Assembly: GCA_963691705.1 (NCBI GenBank)
Contig: OY829538.1
Span: 74,902,781 to 74,966,780 of the forward strand
Length of the DNA: 64,000 nt
Direction: 5' to 3'
Source of the DNA: Viola odorata
Taxonomy: Eukaryota; Streptophyta; Magnoliopsida; Malpighiales; Violaceae
Part shown: one piece after another, positions 1 to 9,841 of the stretch
Layout of the letters: each line of letters starts with the position of its first letter
Position numbering within the stretch: the stretch's first letter is position 1
Translations under genes and position numbers: made by a program
Notes under the pieces: model-generated
Database searches by the model: none
What the model was told of the DNA's origin: nothing
Seen by the model: only the letters and a program-made list of their open reading frames with translations

Positions 1-127
1 TAGCAGTAACCCTTTCCTTGAGTTAGCATTAACCCTTTTAGACCCTATGGAAGACAAAATGGGTTTGACTCGACATTTTAGAAAGCCTAAAAAAATCTGA
101 GTAGAAAAAGTAAAATTAAAAGAAATG

Positions 128-208
128 TGTTAGAAATGGGATTTGAACCCACACCCTCTAACATTGATGTCAAAAATTTAGTAACTTAGACCACTCTGTC
201 ATCCTAGC
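128..208 (-). pseudogene. tRNA-Leu-like sequence, array unit 1
   Basis: Read on the minus strand this 81-nt segment starts GCTAGGATGGC and ends in TTCTAACA. It has an A box (TGGCAGAGTGGTC-like; this copy has TGACAGAGTGG), a perfect B box (GGTTCAAATCC), a T arm that pairs GTGGG with CCCAT, and an acceptor stem pairing at six of seven positions. The spacing fits a class II tRNA, and the ends resemble plant tRNA-Leu. The anticodon arm does not fold, so it is a tRNA-derived relic or SINE head rather than a working tRNA. A TTTT run follows about 10 nt past its 3' end. Confidence 0.7.
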
Positions 209-364
209 TTTGATGTTTAACATTGCTTAGTAAATTAATATGTTCATTCAATTAAATAATATATTTTTTTGGATTGGGCCGGGGGGCGGCCGCCCACCCT
301 GGCCTTGGGCTGATCCGTCCCTGCTCACTCTCTTTTCCATCCTTGCCCAAGACTTGGATGACCT

Positions 365-565
365 ACTCATCCTTCCTTTCCCTCTTATTTCCCTCCCTCC
401 CCTCGCCTCTCCCATCCTTGCTCTTCTTTCTCTTCGGCCGCGACATCCTGACCAAACTCCTAAACTTCACAAATCCCCTCGAGTTAAAATCTCTGGCAAA
501 CCTCTCCCTTCACAAAACAGGACTTAATTTATCCTCATCCGTCTCTGCTCTACCATAAATCCGTC
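365..565 (-). pseudogene. TRM5: Captured fragment of TRM5 exon 1, copy 1
   Basis: The minus strand is colinear, without gaps, with TRM5 exon 1 at 39920-40120 (201 bp, roughly TRM5 residues 170-237). The fragment has no start codon or flanking TRM5 exons. It is inverted relative to the parent gene, so the + strand of the array is antisense to the TRM5 mRNA. A further 20 bp of TRM5 (40109-40128) follows at 565-584. Confidence 0.92.
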
Positions 566-992
566 ACTGCAAACTCATCCTTCCGATCTCTCACTCTCTG
601 GGCCTCATCATCACTCTCAATCACTGCCACCGACGCCACACAAGTGCAAGAATCAAGGTAATTTGCTTCACCCCTTCCTGCCGAATCGTCATCAACATTT
701 ATTCATTACTATTGCAACTATTTCTTTGTATTTTGTTTCTTTATTTCGAATGGATTTTGATTGTATTTTGAATGTATTTTTTTGTACTTCAAATATATTT
801 TGTTTGCCATATGGGTTTGATTAATGGGTCGGCCCAGTTGATGGGCCTGACCTATTATTTTGAGTTAGCAGTAACCCTTTCCCTGAGTTAGCAGTAACCC
901 TTTTAGGCCTTGTGGAAGACAAAATGGGCTTGACTCGACATTTTAGAATGCCCAAAAAAATCTGAATAGAAAAAATAAAATTAAAAGAAATG

Positions 993-1073
993 TGTTAGAA
1001 ATGGGATTTGAACCCACACCCTCTAACATTGATGTCAAAAATTTAGTACCTTAGACCACTCTGCCATCCTAGC
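993..1073 (-). pseudogene. tRNA-Leu-like sequence, array unit 2
   Basis: Second copy of the 81-nt tRNA-Leu-like segment, with intact A box TGGCAGAGTGG and B box GGTTCAAATCC on the minus strand. The anticodon arm is degenerate as in the other copies. Confidence 0.7.
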
Positions 1074-1229
1074 TTTGATGTTTAACATTGCTTAGTAAAT
1101 TAATATGTTCATTCAATTAAATAATATTTTTTCTTGGATTGGGCCGGGGGGCGGCCGCCCACCCTGGCCTTGGGCTGATCCGTCCCTGCTCACTCTCTCT
1201 TCCATCCTTGCCCAAGACTCCGATGACCT

Positions 1230-1430
1230 ACTCATCCTTCCTTTTCCTCTCATTTCCCTCCCTCCCCTCGCCTCTCCCATCCTTGCTCTTCTTTCTCTTC
1301 TGCCGCGACATCCTGGCCAAACTCCTAAACTTCACAAATCCCCTCGAGTTAAAATCTCTGGCCAACCTCTCCCTTCACAAAACAGGACTTAATTTATCCT
1401 CATCCGTCTCTGCTCTACCATAAATCCGTC
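1230..1430 (-). pseudogene. TRM5: Captured fragment of TRM5 exon 1, copy 2
   Basis: Same 201-bp segment as copy 1. Counting by eye, about five substitutions separate it from 39920-40120, so it is about 97.5% identical to the parent. Confidence 0.92.
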
Positions 1431-1857
1431 ACTGCAAACTCATCCTTCCGATCTCTCACTCTCTGGGCCTCATCATCACTCTCAATCACTGCCACCGACG
1501 CCACACAAGTGCAAGAATCAAGGTAATTTGCTTCCCCCCTTCCTGCCGAATCGTCATCATCATTTATTCATTACTATTGCAACTATTTCTTTGTATTTTG
1601 TTTCTGTATTTCGAATGGATTTTGATTGTATTTTGAATGTATTTTTTTGTACTTCAAATATATTTTGTTTGCCATATGGGTTTGATTAATGGGCCGGCCC
1701 AGTTGATGGGCCCGACCTATTATTTTGAGTTAGCAGTAACCCTTTCCCTGAGTTAGCAGTAACCCTTTTAGGCCCTGTGGAAGACAAAATGGGCTTGACT
1801 CGACATTTTAGAATGCCCAAAAAAATATGAGTAGAAAAAATAAAATTTAAAGAAATG

Positions 1858-1938
1858 TGTTAGAAATGGGATTTGAACCCACACCCTCTAACATTGATGT
1901 CAAAAATTTAGTACCTTAGACCACTTTGCCATCCTAGC
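1858..1938 (-). pseudogene. tRNA-Leu-like sequence, array unit 3
   Basis: Third copy. The B box is unchanged. The A box carries one substitution (TGGCAAAGTGG). Confidence 0.7.
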
Positions 1939-2094
1939 TTTGATGTTTAACATTGCTTAGTAAATTAATATGTTCATTCAATTAAATAATTTATTTTTTT
2001 GGATTGGGCCGGGGGGCGGCAGCCCACCTTGGCCCTGCGCTGATCCGTCCCTGCTCACTCTCTCTTTCATCCTTGCCCAAGACTTGGATGACCT

Positions 2095-2295
2095 ACTCAT
2101 CCTTCCTTTTCCTCTCATTTCCCTCCCTCCCGTCGTCTCTCCCATCCTTGCTCTTCTTTCTCTTCGGCTGCGACATCCTGGCCAAACTCCTAAACTTCAC
2201 AAATCCCCTCGAGTTAAAATCTCTGGCCAACCTCTCCGTGCACAAAACAGGACTTAATTTATCCTCATATGTCTCTGCTTTACCATAAATCCGTC
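2095..2295 (-). pseudogene. TRM5: Captured fragment of TRM5 exon 1, copy 3
   Basis: Same 201-bp segment, the most divergent of the full copies. Extra changes include CGGCTG for CGGCCG and TCATATG for TCATCCG. It keeps the same endpoints. Confidence 0.9.
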
Positions 2296-2700
2296 ACTAC
2301 AAACTCATCCTTCCGATATCTCACTCTCTGGGCCTCATCATCACTCTCAATCACTGCCGCCGACGCCACACAAGTGCAGGAATCAAGGTAATTTGCTTCC
2401 CCCCTTCCAGCCGAATCGCCATCATCATTTATTCATTATTATTGCAGCTATTTCTTTGTATTTTGTTTCTGTATTTTGAATGTATTTTTTTGTACCTCAA
2501 ATGTATTTTGTTTGCCAGATGGGTTTGATTAATGGGTCGGCCCAGTTGATGGGCCCGACCTATTATTTTGAGTTAGCAGTAACCCTTTCCCTGAGTTAGC
2601 AGTAACCCTTTTAGTCCCTGTGGAAGACAAAATGGGCTTGACTCGACATTTTAGAATGCCCAAAAAAATTTGAGTAGAAAAAATAAAATTAAAAGAAATG

Positions 2701-2781
2701 TGTTAGAAATGGGATTTGAACCCACACCCTCTAACATTGATGTCAAAAATTTAGTACCTTAGACCACTCTGCCATCCTAGC
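2701..2781 (-). pseudogene. tRNA-Leu-like sequence, array unit 4
   Basis: Fourth copy, with the same A and B boxes as unit 2. Confidence 0.7.
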
Positions 2782-2937
2782 TTTGATGTTTAACATTGCT
2801 TAGTAAATTATTATGTTCATTCAATTAAATAATAATTTTTTTTTGATTGGGCCGGGGGGCGGCCGCCCACCCTGGCCTTGGGCTAATCCGTCCCTGCTCA
2901 CTCTCTTTTCCATCCTTGCCCAAGACTTGGATGACCT

Positions 2938-3138
2938 ACTCATCCTTCCTTTTCCTCTCATTTCCCTCCCTCCCCTCGCCTCTCCCATCCTTGCTCTTCT
3001 TTCTCTTCTGCCGCGACATCCTGGCCAAACTCCTAAACTTCACAAATCCCCTAGAGTTAAAATCTCTGGCCAACCTCTCCCTTCACAAAACAGGACTTAA
3101 TTTATCCTCATCCGTCTCTGCTCTACCATAAATCCGTC
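2938..3138 (-). pseudogene. TRM5: Captured fragment of TRM5 exon 1, copy 4
   Basis: Same 201-bp segment as copy 2 with one further substitution (CCCTAGAG for CCCTCGAG). It is the last full copy. In unit 5 only the first few bases of the segment survive before the break at about 3811. Confidence 0.92.
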
Positions 3139-3565
3139 ACTGCAAACTCATCCTTCTGATCTCTCACTCTCTGGGCCTCATCATCACTCTCAATCACTGC
3201 CACCGACGCCACACAAGTGCAAGAATCAAGGTAATTTGCTTCCCCCCTTCCTGCCGAATCGTCATCATCATTTATTCATTACTATTGCAACTATTTCTTT
3301 GTATTTTGTTTCTGTATTTCGAATGGATTTTGATTGTATTTTGAATGTATTTTTTTGTACTTCAAATGTATTTTGTTTGCCAGATGGGTTTGATTAATGG
3401 GTCGGCCCAGTTGATGGGCCCGACCTATTATTTTGAGTTAGCAGTAACCCTTTCCCTGAGTTAGCAGTAACCCTTTTAGGCCCTGTGGAAGACAAAATGG
3501 GCTTGACTCGACATTTTAGAATGCCCAAAAAAATATGAGTAGAAAAAATAAAATTAAAAGAAATG

Positions 3566-3646
3566 TGTTAGAAATGGGATTTGAACCCACACCCTCTAAC
3601 ATTGATGTCAAAAATTTAGTACCTTAGACCATTCTACCATCCTAGC
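3566..3646 (-). pseudogene. tRNA-Leu-like sequence, array unit 5
   Basis: Fifth copy, in the last and truncated array unit. The A box is altered (TGGTAGAATGG) and the B box is intact. Confidence 0.65.
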
Positions 3647-3879
3647 TTTGATGTTTAACATTGCTTAGTAAAGTAATATGTTCATTCAATTAAATAATAT
3701 ATTTTTTTGGATTGGGCCGGGGGGCGGCAGCCCACCCTGGCCCTGGGCTGATCCGTCCCTGCTCACTCTCTCTTTCATCCTTGCCCAAGACTTGGATGAC
3801 CTACTCATCCTTTCTTTTTTTATGTTTTCTCAACCTTAATTTGCTTTTCATATTTGATACTTGTTTTCCTTTTTCCAGC

Positions 3880-4674
3880 ATGAGTTCTACCGGTCCTCCT
3901 CGTCCCCGATATCTCCTTTATTTACACAATTTAGAGTTTGAACCTGATCGTGACTGGATAGATTGAAATCCCCCAAACGATTGGGTACCACCAGAAAATA
4001 TGTGTTTGCCTGAACTTTGGGGTAAGTTAAATGGGTATCAACGTTTTCTTATTTTCGTTAGGGGACTGTTAGGTAGAGAACAAGTAGTGATAGTCCATAA
4101 CCTGAAGATCCAGAAAATCCCACTCACTTTCTAAGTCTTCCAAATAGGAAGAGCGGTGAAGATATAACTTTTGATCTTGTTGTAAAGGTAGAGAACAAAA
4201 GTATAATCATTAGAATAAAGTGGGAAAACATATATCTACTAGGTTATAGAAATGTGACTGGTGATTGGATATGTTTTAAAGGGGATGAAAAATACTTTAA
4301 TGGAGTAATCCAACTAGCTTAGGTATGATTCTAATTATCCAACTATTCGAGGTCAAGCTAAAAGGAGTAACGATTCAATTAACTATGGATACCATGCACT
4401 TCGAAATGCAATCATCACCCTTTGGAAAACAAAGATAAAGGAAAATGAAGAAGTTTGGAGGGCACAAACATTTCAAGTAATCATCTGTATGATTTGTGAG
4501 ACCACACGGTTTTCCTACTTGGGTAAGTTAATCGGTCTAGAGATGGTGGATAATGTTAGGATGAATACTTCTTCCTATGACTATTTCGTCAATAGTTGGT
4601 CAAATCTTTCTCAACAACTGTTGAACGCAAGCAAAGATCCAAATTTTGTATTCCCAGGGCTGTTGAAACCATGA
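3880..4674 (+). pseudogene. Ribosome-inactivating protein (RIP) pseudogene
   Basis: Conceptual translation in shifting frames gives an rRNA N-glycosidase-like protein (the plant RIP A-chain fold, which in working members depurinates 28S rRNA). An N-terminal Y-x-x-FL-x-x-VRG stretch lies near 4030-4070, a strand with the GYRN turn near 4200-4290, the active-site ETTRF motif (E-x-x-R retained) near 4495, and the NSWSNLS tryptophan block near 4590. Breaks: an in-frame TGA at about 3964, a TAA near 4131 followed by a frame change, further stops around 4320-4400, and a TGA at 4672 soon after the tryptophan block, earlier than usual for the family. An intron-like acceptor (TTTTTCCAG) precedes the first ATG. 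The 5' side is fused to the tandem array. It is not expected to give an active protein. Confidence 0.75.
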
Positions 4675-4903
4675 TCTTCCTGTTCCAATAGTGAGAACAA
4701 TCGAGGAAGCAAAAAAAATTATTGGCATTTTATTGCCTTAGTTTAGTTATTGTCATTTTTAAAGAAAACTTTCTTTCATATTATTGGCATTCTATTGCCT
4801 TAATTATATGATTAATGGGGATAAGAGAGGATAGGTGCTGAATTTAGGGATAGTGTTAATTAACTTAATTGAAACATTAATTTGTTGTTAAATTAAAAAG
4901 AGA

Positions 4904-5411
4904 AGATATAAAGGAGCTTTTCTTTTTTCTTTAATTGTTTTTATTGCTGTTGTTGTTTGGTGGTGAATCAATGGTGGTGGTGTTCTGTATTTTTTTATGC
5001 ACAATTTATGCTCCTGAAGATTGCTGCATTTTACTTGTGGGGAATTGTAGCTGATATAAAGGAGCTTTTCTTTTTTCTTTAATTGTTTTTGTTGTTGTTG
5101 TTGTTTGGTGGTGAATCAATGGTGGTGGTGTTCTGTATTTCTTTTTGCACAATTTATGCTCCTGAAGATTGTTGCATTTTACTTGTGGGGAATTGTAGCT
5201 GATATAAAGGAGCTTCTCTTTTTTCTTTAATTATTTTTTGTTGTTGTTGTTGTTTGGTGGTGTTCTGTATTTTTTATGCACAATTTATGCTCTTGAAGAT
5301 TATTGCATTTTACTTGTGGGGAATTGTAGCTGATATAAAAGAGCTTTTCTTTTTTATTTAATTATTCTTGTTGTTGTTGTTGTTTGGTGGTGAATCAATG
5401 GTGGTGGTGTC
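4904..5411. repeat. Tandem repeat, ~130-149-bp unit, about 3.5 copies
   Basis: Units start with GATATAAA(G/A)GAGCTT at 4904, 5053, 5201 and 5332. Each contains a (GTT)n run, GGTGGTGAATCAATGGTGG and the ACTTGTGGGGAATTGTAGCT end. The third unit has lost the GAATCAATGGTGG block. It lies just 3' of the RIP pseudogene and may derive from its 3' flank. Confidence 0.9.
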
Positions 5412-8100
5412 GCACCTTTTTTTTTTGTTGAAAACGAGTTTAAGATTCGGGATGGATGCTAAGCATAAATGGATGTTTCGCATAATGCAATGAAATCGCC
5501 ACCCTATTTTCTAAGGTTTAGGGAACCTAATGTCATGGCATAAAAATAAAAACTAAGGCACAATGTGGTCTAAACCAAAAAATGAAGGTTCGAGGTCGTA
5601 TTATGGACTTGGGAAGGTGTTAAGCACCCAAGTCACATCCTTAAAAAGGTTACCGGTAAAAAGTGTTTGAAAATATTTTAGCACGTAAATTGGCTCTCAA
5701 AGGTGACGTTACATCTTAGCATATTTCGTCGGGACATTATTATTTCCGATCGGGACACGAAGGACGGGGTTACCGTTTGTTCGTTATGCTAGAGCGGACG
5801 TTCCCCCCTTTTTATCATCGGGCCATGCATGATTAATTAATTACTACGTGATCCTATCATGGATAAAAACTAGCATAATACCACTTTATGAATGCATATA
5901 ACCGTGTGGGATCGAAGCCACCATGCTCACATATCAATGTATAGCAATTAATTTCATGGCATAAAAAGCAAGTGATGTAAACACGTAAGCATGTGCGTTG
6001 ATTTTATTTTCTAACAATTCTAAATATCATGCATAAGATTATGATATGAGTTTTAACATTTTTAAATAGCATGCATACAAGTGATATTTGCGGAAAGCAT
6101 TGAATAAATAAAATTGGCTAATTGGCTGCAATCTAATCACAGCCAAACCCTATTAACTAACCTATTTTGTTAGTAATTACTGTTGACTTTACCTTAGATT
6201 CTATGGTTTGGAAACTTCAAATTGAAAGTGACTTTAAATTTAAATTCTATGTACCGAAATACTACTAATTACTAGTAGTATTATTTTTATTTGCCCAAAT
6301 ATATATATATATATAAAGAGAAACTACTGAAAATGTTCATTATTTCTTGTCAGAATTCAAGTACAAATAATAATAATAATAATAAAATAGATGATTAATA
6401 TAGTATTCTATTCTCTAATTCATTCAACTAGTTTATTTTATTATTTATTTTAATTTTTTTCTTATAAGGGCTAGAATCTAAAATTTAATCATTTATAATT
6501 TGCATAACCCTTATGAACACACCCATGCCACTAGAAATTAAAAATCATAGTACACAACATGTATATATATGTGTTTAGATTATATAAAAATAAATATTAA
6601 GACTATATGTATAAATGTAAAATTTCTCTCGACTTATTTAGGAAAATCAACAATTTAATATTCATACCATTTACTACAACAAAGAAAAAGTATTTTTTCT
6701 ATATTTGTGAGCATTAATGCGCTAAAATCTCAAATTCAAATTATAAGCATTATTATTCGAGAAGAGAGAATATGCGCATTCCATTCATAAAAAATCTAAT
6801 CATAATTCAAATGACTAAGATTTTAGAAAACTACTAATTTAGTCTCTTAAATTTTAATTTTTTCAAATAACCAAACCTTATAATGTTAAAATCCTATGCC
6901 CATCCTTAAAATTTTAAAATCTTCACTTCATCAAATACTTATTATCCACAAGATTTTCAAAGTCTCTTAAGTTTTAAATTTTTTTAAAATCCTACTTTAT
7001 TAGTTACAAATTGTATATTATTCCCCTAATTTTATTTTAAAATACTTAATATAGTTCTTAATTGTTTAAATTTTTTAATTAATTATATTTTATTTACCAA
7101 AAGATTCTATATGCTACCATCACGGGTGAAATTTCAAATTAGTAGGAATTAAGATGGCCATAAGCATTAGCATAAATGAATAATGGCTGTCATGAGAAAA
7201 AGTAACATGTGGCGCTAACCGAATGGTTGGTGAACAACGATGGTGATATGGTTGTAATAAAGTCATTAAGTTGGCTGGTGAAATGAACAGTGTGATGATT
7301 TTGGTCGGCCCACTGACAACTAGCCATGTCACTCATGGTCACAAAATGAGGAGTGGTGTAGATATACCGATTCTGAGCCCAAACCAATAAGCCCAAATCT
7401 GCGAAAGCCCATTAACCCGTTGATTAATTTGAAACGATACCTTTTGACTTTTGAGAATTGAGATTATTATGGGTTGTTCTGGTGGCTCATGTGTTTAGAG
7501 AGGCGAGTGCTTGGATTTGGGTGAAAATGGCTCATATGCAGAGATGGAGGAGTCCCCACTGGAACTTCAATTTTTTTATATATGATTAATTTAAACTATT
7601 TATGTCAAAATATTTATTTTCAATGATTTTTAAATCTAATTGACCCTAGTGACTAAATTTATAATCGTATTTTATATTTACCTACTTAGTATTGATTTAA
7701 TAAGATTTATTTTATTTTCTATTCTAATTACAATTCTATTTTTGAAATTTGGTTTGTAAAAATAAAGAGTATTAAAAGCTTTAAAGTTGCGAATGAGCAT
7801 TTTGCTCGATGCTTGTTTTTTATGGTTATAAATATACTAAATAAGGGTTTCAAATTTGAGCTTCATTTCCGCCTATAAAATGAAACTCGAAAGTTTGAAA
7901 TCAAATAAAAAAGTATAGTGTTATAATAACGTATATAATCTTATTTAGAAAAATCATCAGCTTAAAAAACAAACTATTTTATAATTATTATTATATAGAT
8001 ATGATAAAATCAACTAAATTGTTTCTTTAAAGGAAAACAAAATATGATAATACTAAACTAATTTACAAAACAACTTATTATGAAAAGAAATTTGTCAACA
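5412..8100. other. AT-rich intergenic DNA, partly dispersed-repeat-like
   Basis: The first ~430 bp (to about 5840) is more GC-rich and has the feel of an old transposon remnant (GGTGTTAAGCACC palindrome, CCGATCGGGACACG), but I cannot assign it. The rest is AT-rich, with short (TA)n at 6299-6318 and (TAA)n near 6366-6385. The small ORFs at 7120-7396 look random. I see no gene. Confidence 0.5.
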
Positions 8101-8556
8101 ACAAGAGCTCTTTTCATTCAAAATTTCAGACATCTACTCTCCTCCCTCGTATATCTAATAAAATAAAATAAAATAAATCCTAATTAAAGTGATAATTATA
8201 TTTGAATCACTTTCCATCTTCGTTTAGAAGTCTGCATAGCTGAGATAGGGAAGGAAGGAGCTCAAACTCTTCCGCGGATAAAATCAACAATCGTAATCAC
8301 ATTAGACTTCTTCAAGTATCATTCGGAACGACAGGATCCTCTATCAACCAAGATGGCTCATCTTGGTCAAGAGACTAGCCAAGAAAAATGTTTGCTCCAA
8401 TCCGCCTAGAAACTGACTCTTTTCTGCCTCTTTCCTCTACAATGCTGCTTTGAGCAAAAAAAATAAATGGAAATCATACTTATATTAGCAAAATCACCAT
8501 TCAAAATGCACGAAAACATGTGGTAAAACTACCACAATTTAAGCTCAATCAGGCTT
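8101..8556 (-). other. Possible older LTR fragment, left part
   Basis: Joined to 14242-14362 by excising the younger element, this reads on the minus strand from TGTTGGAGAATAAA (14362 downward) through to this stretch. That opening is typical of plant Ty1/copia LTRs. I did not find the other LTR end or a partner LTR, so a solo LTR is only a suggestion. Confidence 0.35.
8552..8556. repeat. Target site duplication GGCTT, left
   Basis: GGCTT directly precedes the LTR and is repeated at 14242-14246. The identity with the right flank extends further, to TCA before it and TGATATG after it, which overlaps the LTR ends. Confidence 0.85.
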
Positions 8557-9092
8557 TGATATGATCCGAGATCTCTTCTGGTCGGAAACGGCTGCTGCAG
8601 CTAGTCGGAGGGGAAGCGATCGGCGTCAGAGGTACCTGCAAAGCGCCGGAGGGGGACTCCGTCGTAGACACTCCGATGCTTAAGTCAGTTCGAGTTTTTA
8701 GAATGGTCGAGGTTCTCCAAGATGATCTCGATCTTACCTTCTGTTTAGAAAGATGGGGGTATTTATAGGCCGAAGTTGGCGATACCTGACAGCGATAGGG
8801 GTGCAGCGATAAGCATCGTCCGAAGTTATCGCCTCCAGCGATAATAGGTGAGCCATCGCGGGCGATAATCACATAAGGCCTATCAGGAGCGACATCCTCT
8901 CTGTTCCCCTAGGATGGGATGACGCCGTGCGCGTAAAGATGCATGAGATCCCCCCCCGCTGAAGTCGACCATCCTAGGAAACTTCCGCCGGCCCGGGCGA
9001 TAGGTTGGTTTTTCAGGGAAGCGTATAGAAACTCGTCAAGGATAGATGCCGTAGCTACAATATTGCCGTCAGGAGCATTCCAATTGTTATCA
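8557..9092 (-). repeat. 3' LTR of the gypsy element
   Basis: 536 bp, about 99% identical to 13706-14241 with an offset of exactly 5149 bp. I see no convincing polypurine tract next to it: the adjoining interior (from 9093) is not pyrimidine-rich on the + strand. Confidence 0.95.
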
Positions 9093-9666
9093 TAAGCCCA
9101 ACTGAAAACTAGCCCGAGTGTTCACCAAGGGCTATCCATGTCTGATATCTTTAGATAGGGGTTTGCTCTGTCATGAGGCGATATTTCCACAGAGGGCTTG
9201 AGCTTTCCTTATCGTTCAAAGGCTGATCAATCCCAATGCGGAACGAGGGCTTAGATCCACCACTTTTCACTAACCCGGTCAAGTTCGACCTTGTTTCTTG
9301 TCAAAAAGACCCGTCTCCTCGAGACATTAAAAATTCTACTAGGAGGCCGCTGGGGCGCTCGTGATTCTGAAGGCATCACTTTTATTCAGCGATACTGGCC
9401 CATTTGGCCTTTCAATAGGAATTATGAAGTCTCAGCTTCGTTCGAGTCATAGAAGGACCGTCAATAGGTCGCTTGCGATATCGTCGCGTATATTCAACCA
9501 GGCCGCACCATGGGCTGGCATATATTTCGGGTCTATCGTCCTTCCAAGTGTTCTGCAAAGACACAGAGGAGATAGAAACTTATATAGAAGTTAGCAAACT
9601 TTATACTTACAGAGGTTCGAGGTCACACGTGCCCAATTTTTCTTTTACGCTCGAGAAAACAGCGGT

Positions 9667-9811
9667 ATCAGCGTGGCTTTATACCATCAGCTACCTTATG
9701 GTTATCGCGGCTTCATACCACCAGACGCCTGTGATGTCATCGCGGTTTTACGCATCCAGGGCCACCGGCGACATCAACGCGGCCTTACACTGTGGATACC
9801 GGTAACCTTAT
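9667..9811. repeat. Degenerate ~36-bp tandem repeats inside the gypsy element
   Basis: Four loosely similar units of the form ATCNGCGGCNTTATACC...CACCGG, upstream of the antisense ORF. They diverge strongly and may be regulatory or just a slipped spacer. Confidence 0.4.
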
Positions 9812-9841
9812 GGTTTTAGCGTTAGGGCTACCAGTGATATC

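Larger units (their letters stand above)
1..3811. repeat. Tandem array of an ~865-bp unit, about 4.4 copies
   Basis: Equivalent landmarks recur at 240, 1105, 1970, 2813 and 3678, giving periods of 865, 865, 843 and 865 bp with only scattered substitutions. Each unit holds, in + strand order, a paired GAGTTAGCAGTAACCC motif, an AT-rich stretch, a reverse-strand tRNA-Leu-like segment, a GC-rich block (GGGCCGGGGGGCGGC), a 201-bp segment shared with TRM5 exon 1, a pyrimidine-rich tract ending in AATCAAG/GTAATTTG that looks like a splice donor, and a TTTGTATTTTG-rich tail. The array starts before the window edge. The fifth copy breaks at about 3811, inside the captured segment. ORFs of 94-95 codons recur in each unit, but they largely translate the wrong strand of the captured TRM5 segment, so I do not call proteins. 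Confidence 0.95.

Noticed and set aside
240..3131. Repeated 94-95-codon ORFs in every array unit as a conserved protein family
   Set aside because: They are open because they translate the reverse strand of a TRM5 coding segment plus GC-rich flank. Overlapping frames are equally open and there is no codon-level conservation.
8549..8872. 107-110-codon ORF in both LTRs (also 13689-14021)
   Set aside because: It lies in the LTR across the TATA box and has no family resemblance. It is present twice only because LTRs are duplicated.
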